The notes under the pieces: model-generated
The model's database searches: none
What the model was told of the DNA's origin: nothing
Seen by the model: the letters and a program-made list of their open reading frames with translations, nothing else
NCBI GenBank assembly: GCA_024206195.1
Contig: JAAGZO010000886.1
Location: forward strand, 16,360 to 80,359
DNA from: a bacterium
GTDB taxonomy: Archaea; Nanoarchaeota; Nanoarchaeia; Woesearchaeales; UBA10216
Direction: 5' to 3'
DNA: 64,000 nt
Shown here: positions 59,980 to 64,000 of the stretch, in pieces
Layout of the letters: every line of letters starts with the position of its first letter
Numbering within the stretch: the stretch's first letter is position 1
Program-made: the position numbers and the translations under genes

Positions 59980-60876
59980 TTAAAGCTTTCTTATCCTGGC
60001 TACAAAGAATCCGTCAGTGTTATTATCCTGCGGCCAGATCCTGAGACATTTTTCTATTCTTTTGTCAAAGGAGCCAACTATTGGTTCGCTTCTCTTAAGG
60101 CCTGGGATTTTTATTTCCTCAAGCTCTGTTTTCTTGTGTCTTTTCAGAAGATAATCAACTACAGCTTCGTTCTCTCTTGGTTCCATGCTGCAGGTTGAAT
60201 AAACAAGGGTTCCTTTTTTCCTTAGAACGCAATAAGCGTGATGCAGCAGACTTTTTTGTTCAAATGAAAGTCTCTTGATTACCTCGGGATTCCAGGCATC
60301 GATTGCTTCCTGCGAGCCGCGCATTGTTCCTGTTCCTGAGCAAGGAGCATCAACAAGTATCTTGTCAAACTTTACATCCTTGAATCGCTGTCCTGGTTTC
60401 ATTGAAACAGTGCAATTCTTCACACCAAGTCTTTCGATGTTTCTATTTATTATTGCAATTCTGTCCTGCCTTATGTCATTTGCAACAATCCTTCCCTTAT
60501 TCTGCATTATTGCAGCAAGCTGTGTTGTTTTTCCGCCTGGAGAAGCACACATATCAAGGATAGAATCCTTTTGTAATGGCTGCATTACTGTTGCAGGAAT
60601 CATGCTTGCTGCTTCCTGAATATAGAAATGACCTTCATTGTGCTCTGGAATATTGCCAAGGTCCTCTCTCTTTCCTTTAATCCAGAAGCCTTCTTTGCAC
60701 CATGGAATCTGCTCGAGCTTCCATTCTTTGCTCAGTGCTTTTTTAACATCATTAACAGTTGTTTTTAGCGTGTTAACTCTTATAGATTTCCTAGAAGGCG
60801 TAAGAAGATGCTTTTTTAGGGCGTTCCAATCAGTAATTTTGCTGTAGTTTTCAATCAATGCTTTGTCGAATTCCAT
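59980..60876 (-). CDS. NOL1/NOP2/Sun family RNA m5C methyltransferase (copy 2)
   Basis: This 298-residue enzyme is a clear paralog of the one at 30835. Motifs: LDMCASPGGKTTQLA, ILVDAPCSGTGTMRGS and LVYSTCSMEPRENEAV hold the two catalytic cysteines. Both copies share VNTLKTTV/VNTLKKPV and the QIPWCKEGFWI/QVPWCKEGFWI segment, so they are from one archaeal group but likely modify different sites. It begins three bases after the zincin-like gene, in the same operon. Confidence 0.92.
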   Translation of the reverse strand: MEFDKALIENYSKITDWNALKKHLLTPSRKSIRVNTLKTTVNDVKKALSKEWKLEQIPWCKEGFWIKGKREDLGNIPEHNEGHFYIQEAASMIPATVMQPLQKDSILDMCASPGGKTTQLAAIMQNKGRIVANDIRQDRIAIINRNIERLGVKNCTVSMKPGQRFKDVKFDKILVDAPCSGTGTMRGSQEAIDAWNPEVIKRLSFEQKSLLHHAYCVLRKKGTLVYSTCSMEPRENEAVVDYLLKRHKKTELEEIKIPGLKRSEPIVGSFDKRIEKCLRIWPQDNNTDGFFVARIRKL

Positions 60877-60878
60877 TT

Positions 60879-61316
60879 TTAGTTTTTGTAAATCTGTTCC
60901 TTATCATATCTGCTAGGTCTTCCACAGCAGAATTCGTTTTCACGTGTTCTTGTTACATACTCTGAATGAACACCTTGCCTGTGTATTTCTTCGTGGACCT
61001 CTGTTTTAAGGAGTTCGTTTTGGTCTGCACCCTCTCTTCCTCCTCTTAATCGTTCATTTATGATTGTTCTTCCTGTTGATGGAATGTGCATGCCATAAAG
61101 TCCTCTTCCAAATGATTCCCATTCATGCTTTAATACCATGAAATTATTAACAGTTGCTTTGTTTTGATAGCCTCCGCTGTCATAATGTTTGTCAAATTGA
61201 TAAACAGGAAGTTCAAAAGGATTTATGTCAGGATAATTCATGCCTCCAGCTAATGCCAGATCAGTCTCTACTTTTGTTGGCTTTTCTTTATCCACGATTT
61301 CTTCTAGTTCTATCAT
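60879..61316 (-). CDS. Small zincin-like metallopeptidase candidate
   Basis: The 145-residue product has no recognised family, but residues 108-119 read HEEIHRQGVHSE. This holds the HExxH zinc motif (H108, E109, H112) followed by Gly and a third His at 117, one residue short of the metzincin spacing HExxHxxGxxH. Two cysteines (ENEFCCGRPS) come after it. No signal peptide is seen. Its start overlaps the stop of the XRE regulator by four bases, a layout that recalls ImmR/ImmA pairs, where a peptidase cuts the regulator. That function is inferred. Confidence 0.65.
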   Translation of the reverse strand: MIELEEIVDKEKPTKVETDLALAGGMNYPDINPFELPVYQFDKHYDSGGYQNKATVNNFMVLKHEWESFGRGLYGMHIPSTGRTIINERLRGGREGADQNELLKTEVHEEIHRQGVHSEYVTRTRENEFCCGRPSRYDKEQIYKN

Positions 61317-62176
61317 TCAAACTCCTTGAGGAACTTAATTAGCTGGTCTGACTTCTGGAATTCGAGGAACTCCTTTTTTGTCAGCGCTGGAATGTTTCTT
61401 GGCTTCTTTTTTCTGAATATTACAAGGCTGTCTGCGTCAAGCAGTCTTTTCACAGGCGTAAGGTTAGGATTTGATTTATCACCGACTTCTGTTAGAATAA
61501 CCTCTCTTTTTCTTTTTGCAATAACATCAAATGGTGCTCTTTTAGTCTTTACTGCGTCAAAGCCCAATTGGTCATACTTTCTTGTTATCTCTGATGTTGG
61601 TGATTTGTCTGTAAACATTTTTTCCTTGAAAACATTTATTCTGTTGAAAATACCGCCGCCGAAGACAGTATACATCTTTTCTGCTTTTGATAGCGACACT
61701 TCAGAGCCTGATTCATACTTCAGAATCATTCTTCTTGACACACCAAGCTTTCTTGACATGTCATTAAGCGAATATCCAAGCTCTTCCATTTTTTCTCTTA
61801 GCCTGTCTCCTGCAATGGATGCTGTAATTCCTGCCTGAGTGCTTTTTGCAATTGGGAATTTGTTTTCTATGCAGTTACTGAATGTATTGAAATTTAAAGT
61901 ATGAACTCCGAAGCGTGAGTAAACAACATTATTTGTTAGCTTATTCCCTGCGCCTTCTGCTATTATAATAGGTGCAGCGCCCAAGTAGCTGCTGATGCGC
62001 TTCATCTCATTAGCTGCTTCTTCGCTAATTGAGTTTGCATCCTGCAAAACCTTCAATAGAAGTATGTGGCTTTCTCTTCTTGCAAGTATATCAAAGCAGC
62101 TTCGTGTTAAACTTTTCACAGTAAAGCTCTTTTTTAGCAAGTATACACATACTTCTTCCAATAAGTCCTGTTTCAT
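61313..62176 (-). CDS. XRE-type archaeal transcriptional regulator
   Basis: The 287-residue protein belongs to the archaeal HTH regulator family of three domains. Residues 1-105 form a nuclease-like alpha/beta domain (CFDILARRESHILLLKVLQD). An XRE helix-turn-helix is at about 120-175 (MEELGYSLNDMSRKLGVSRR). The C-terminal 100 residues form a second alpha/beta domain followed by a Lys-rich tail. It is the first gene of a four-gene operon and its promoter overlaps a 25-base palindrome shared with the divergent surface-protein gene. Confidence 0.88.
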   Translation of the reverse strand: MKQDLLEEVCVYLLKKSFTVKSLTRSCFDILARRESHILLLKVLQDANSISEEAANEMKRISSYLGAAPIIIAEGAGNKLTNNVVYSRFGVHTLNFNTFSNCIENKFPIAKSTQAGITASIAGDRLREKMEELGYSLNDMSRKLGVSRRMILKYESGSEVSLSKAEKMYTVFGGGIFNRINVFKEKMFTDKSPTSEITRKYDQLGFDAVKTKRAPFDVIAKRKREVILTEVGDKSNPNLTPVKRLLDADSLVIFRKKKPRNIPALTKKEFLEFQKSDQLIKFLKEFE

Positions 62177-62203
62177 AGTCGCTAGGAAGATTTGAGGGTA
62201 TAA

Positions 62204-62228
62204 AAACTTACCGTTTAACGATAAGTTT
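62204..62228. promoter_or_regulatory. 25-base palindrome spanning two divergent promoters (probable operator)
   Basis: The left arm AAACTTA (62204-62210) and right arm TAAGTTT (62222-62228) are exact inverses; the inner CGTT and AACG also pair, and only two symmetric positions plus the centre break the symmetry. The left side merges with the minus-strand TATA box TTTTTATA of the XRE gene (62199-62206). The right side runs into the plus-strand TATA box TTTATATAT (62226-62234) of the surface-protein gene. One bound regulator could silence both. Confidence 0.72.
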
Positions 62229-62249
62229 ATATATTATTAATTAGATATA

Positions 62250-64000
62250 ATGTTGTTAATGAAAAAAAGGGTCATTTTTGCTTTTCTAGTGATTTTTATA
62301 GTCATGTCTGTTGCTGTCAGTGCACAATCAGGTGTGTTTTCAGATGATACCTCTTCAAGTTTCTCAAATATGGTGTATGCTTTAGACAATATTTTCTCTT
62401 ATATAACTGGTTATGCAGTAGCAGGTGATTTGGACATATCTTTTGTTCCTCCTACGCCTAATGAAGGTGCAACAGTAGGCAGCGGGGTGAATGTGTCTGT
62501 TAATATTAATAGTGGTTATGATTCTTCTGCTTTTGTTGACTGGGATAAAAGTTTGGGCGGTTATTGGGGTTTTGACGATAATGCTGTTGATGAGTCTACT
62601 TATAGTAATGATGGGACTTTGATGAAGGGTGCTACTTATACATCTGGCAAGTTTAGTAGTGCTTTGATGTTGGGTTCTTCTGATGATTATGTTAATTGCG
62701 GTAGTGGTAGTAGTATTACTTCTGATGTAACTGATGAGTTTACTCTTGAGGCCTGGATTAAGCCTTCAGGTGGGCATAGCAGCGGTTCTCCTAACAGGCA
62801 TTTGTTTTACTTTGTTTTTGGACAGCGTGGGCCGGATAGTTATGCTAGGTTGCATAGCAGTGGTTATTTGCAGCTTTATCTACAAACAACCAGCGGTACG
62901 TTTTATACAGATGTATCCGGGGATAGGACTAGTTGGGATGATAGATGGTATCATATTGCTTTTGTTTATGATAAGGATGCAGGTGTTATTAAGAAGTATG
63001 TTGATGGTGCGCAGGATGGAAGTTCGTTGCCTGTTTCAGGTGATGTTTTATCTGGTTCCTATCCTTTCCTTATTGGTTCTCCTTGGGGCGGTTCTTTCAA
63101 TGGCGGTATTGATGATGTGAAGGTTTGGAAGCGCGCTTTGAGTGATTTAGAGATTAAGGCTTCTTATAATTCAAGGGTTAATCCTTTGTTTGCTTCATTT
63201 AATGGTTTGTCTGAAGGCTTTTATTATTACTATTCTTATGGTGTTGATACCAGTGGTAATAGTGGTAAAACAGAGACCCGGGTGGTTGCTGTAGGTTTTT
63301 CAGAAGAATGTTCTGATGGCACTACTTATGGTGCTTGTTCTGATACTCAGCCTTGGTATTGTAATAATGGTGTTTTGATTGATGATTGTGATAGGTGTGG
63401 TTGTCCTTCTGATAAAGAGTGTGATGATGATGGTTCTTGTGTTGTTCCGCCTGAACCGGATACCTGCAGTGATGGCACTTTATATGGTGAATGTTCTGAT
63501 ACTCAGCCTTGGTATTGTAATAATGGCGTTTTGGTTAATTTGTGTTCTACTTGCGAGTGTCCTTCTGGTAAATCTTGTGATCCTGATGGTTCTTGTGTTG
63601 TTGATCCTGATACTTGCAGTGATGGCACTGTTTATGGTGAATGTTCTGATAATAAACCTAAATATTGCACTTCTAGTGGTTCTTTAGTTGATTTGTGTTC
63701 TACTTGCGAGTGTCCTTCTGGTGAAACTTGCCAGAGTGACGGCAGTTGTGATACAGTGATTACTGATGATCTTAGTGTTAATTTCATCCATCCTACGCCT
63801 AATAATGGCGCTGTTGTTGGCGATGGTGTTACTATTAATGTTGGTGTTACTGGCGAGCATGATTCTTCTGCTTTTATTGATTGGGATAGGTCTTTGATTG
63901 GTTATTGGAATTTTGATGGTGTGAGTGATAAGTCTACTTATGGTAAGAGTTGTTCTGTTAGTGGTGCTACGCAGGTTAGTAATGGTAGGTTTGGTAGTGC
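62250..64000 (+). CDS. LamG/Cys-rich repeat surface protein (3' end outside the window)
   Basis: The frame is open from the ATG at 62250 (or 62259) to the end of the window, 583 codons without a stop. A signal peptide (1-25, ending VAVSA) is followed by YITGYAV (51-57). Then come an Ig-like/LamG unit (about 60-335, YWGFDDNAVDESTY to IDDVKVWKRALSD), three tandem Cys-rich repeats (about 352-501), and a second copy of the Ig-like/LamG unit (from about 506, SLIGYWNFDGVSDKSTY) that runs off the edge. It is a modular adhesin. Codons end in T strongly. The promoter overlaps the palindrome shared with the XRE regulator. Confidence 0.85.
   Translation, partial: MLLMKKRVIFAFLVIFIVMSVAVSAQSGVFSDDTSSSFSNMVYALDNIFSYITGYAVAGDLDISFVPPTPNEGATVGSGVNVSVNINSGYDSSAFVDWDKSLGGYWGFDDNAVDESTYSNDGTLMKGATYTSGKFSSALMLGSSDDYVNCGSGSSITSDVTDEFTLEAWIKPSGGHSSGSPNRHLFYFVFGQRGPDSYARLHSSGYLQLYLQTTSGTFYTDVSGDRTSWDDRWYHIAFVYDKDAGVIKKYVDGAQDGSSLPVSGDVLSGSYPFLIGSPWGGSFNGGIDDVKVWKRALSDLEIKASYNSRVNPLFASFNGLSEGFYYYYSYGVDTSGNSGKTETRVVAVGFSEECSDGTTYGACSDTQPWYCNNGVLIDDCDRCGCPSDKECDDDGSCVVPPEPDTCSDGTLYGECSDTQPWYCNNGVLVNLCSTCECPSGKSCDPDGSCVVDPDTCSDGTVYGECSDNKPKYCTSSGSLVDLCSTCECPSGETCQSDGSCDTVITDDLSVNFIHPTPNNGAVVGDGVTINVGVTGEHDSSAFIDWDRSLIGYWNFDGVSDKSTYGKSCSVSGATQVSNGRFGS
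63303..63752 (+). repeat. Three tandem Cys-rich repeats of about 150 bases
   Basis: Three units start near 63306, 63460 and 63610. Each encodes about 48 residues of the form C-S-D-G-T, Y-G-x-C-S-D, Y-C, C-x2-C-x-C-P, C and C. The first two share long DNA stretches (for example TGTTCTGATACTCAGCCTTG); the last two share TTGTGTTCTACTTGCGAGTG. The DNA-level identity points to recent duplication or gene conversion. Confidence 0.85.

Noticed and set aside
60981..61000. Full metzincin motif HExxHxxGxxH in the zincin-like protein
   Set aside because: The third His is one residue early (HEEIHRQGVH), so the strict motif is not met. I keep only the HExxH claim.
62734..63687. Plus-strand open frames of 128 and 102 codons inside the LamG gene
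   Set aside because: They are in another frame from the long reading frame that starts at 62250. Their Leu/Val/Met-rich products reflect shifted GTT/GGT/GAT codons.
1..64000. CRISPR arrays, insertion sequences or prophage
   Set aside because: No regularly spaced direct repeats with unique spacers, no transposase or integrase frame and no phage structural genes were seen. The only tandem repeats are inside surface-protein and His-tract coding sequence.

Overview
The window is a gene-dense, AT-rich archaeal chromosome segment. The information-processing genes are archaeal: a full-length TFE, a Cdc48/VAT ATPase, the archaea-specific GatD/GatE amidotransferase, Elp3, archaeal SecF and SecD, and a Zn-ribbon/DUF2073/Era-like GTPase cluster. 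Most transcription units have a TATA box about 25 bases before the start codon, as expected for leaderless mRNAs. One tRNA carries bulge-helix-bulge introns. Small proteins, few biosynthetic genes and large LamG surface proteins suggest a DPANN lineage close to Woesearchaeota/Pacearchaeota. No rRNA is present, so this placement is an inference.

Layout. 1-7.5 kb: a type IV pilus/archaellum-like ATPase and membrane platform, two cytoplasmic coiled-coil proteins and three five-helix membrane paralogs. 7.5-12 kb: radical SAM, TatD, an EamA transporter and a protein made of four LuxR-type helix-turn-helix units. 12-17.8 kb: Cdc48, GatD, GatE and tRNA-Thr(TGT). 17.8-26 kb: pyruvate kinase, a lone voltage-sensor-like protein, three scattered six-helix membrane paralogs, a FabD-like acyltransferase, TruD, a two-intron tRNA-Arg(CCT), a PPC-domain protein and a flippase-like protein. 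26-35 kb: GTPases, a PIN-domain pair, an RNA m5C methyltransferase, Elp3 and rubrerythrin. 35-37.7 kb: a tiny Zn-ribbon gene joined to tRNA-Thr(CGT), TFE, and a His-rich membrane protein with three thioredoxin-like repeats. 37.7-42.7 kb: a MacB-like ABC exporter operon under a MarR/GbsR-like regulator with a perfect palindrome at its promoter. 43-51 kb: FKBPs, a site-2 protease, a DUF1846 protein, SecF/SecD and cytidylate kinase. 51-55 kb: a 1353-residue LamG/beta-helix surface protein. 55-59 kb: UMP kinase and the pyruvate:ferredoxin oxidoreductase operon with CutA and a small Zn protein embedded. 59-64 kb: an XRE regulator, small zincin-like protein, RNA methyltransferase and Cys-rich membrane protein, divergent from a second LamG/Cys-rich surface protein that runs off the window.

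Together the genes describe a fermentative cell (pyruvate kinase, ferredoxin-linked pyruvate oxidation, rubrerythrin for oxidative stress) that invests heavily in its surface: Sec export, pilus machinery, giant adhesins, an ABC exporter and membrane thiol proteins. The most unusual items are the double-intron tRNA-Arg, the two tRNA-Thr genes with matching noncanonical D- and T-loop bases, the regulator/zincin locus with a shared palindrome, and the quadruple LuxR-HTH protein.
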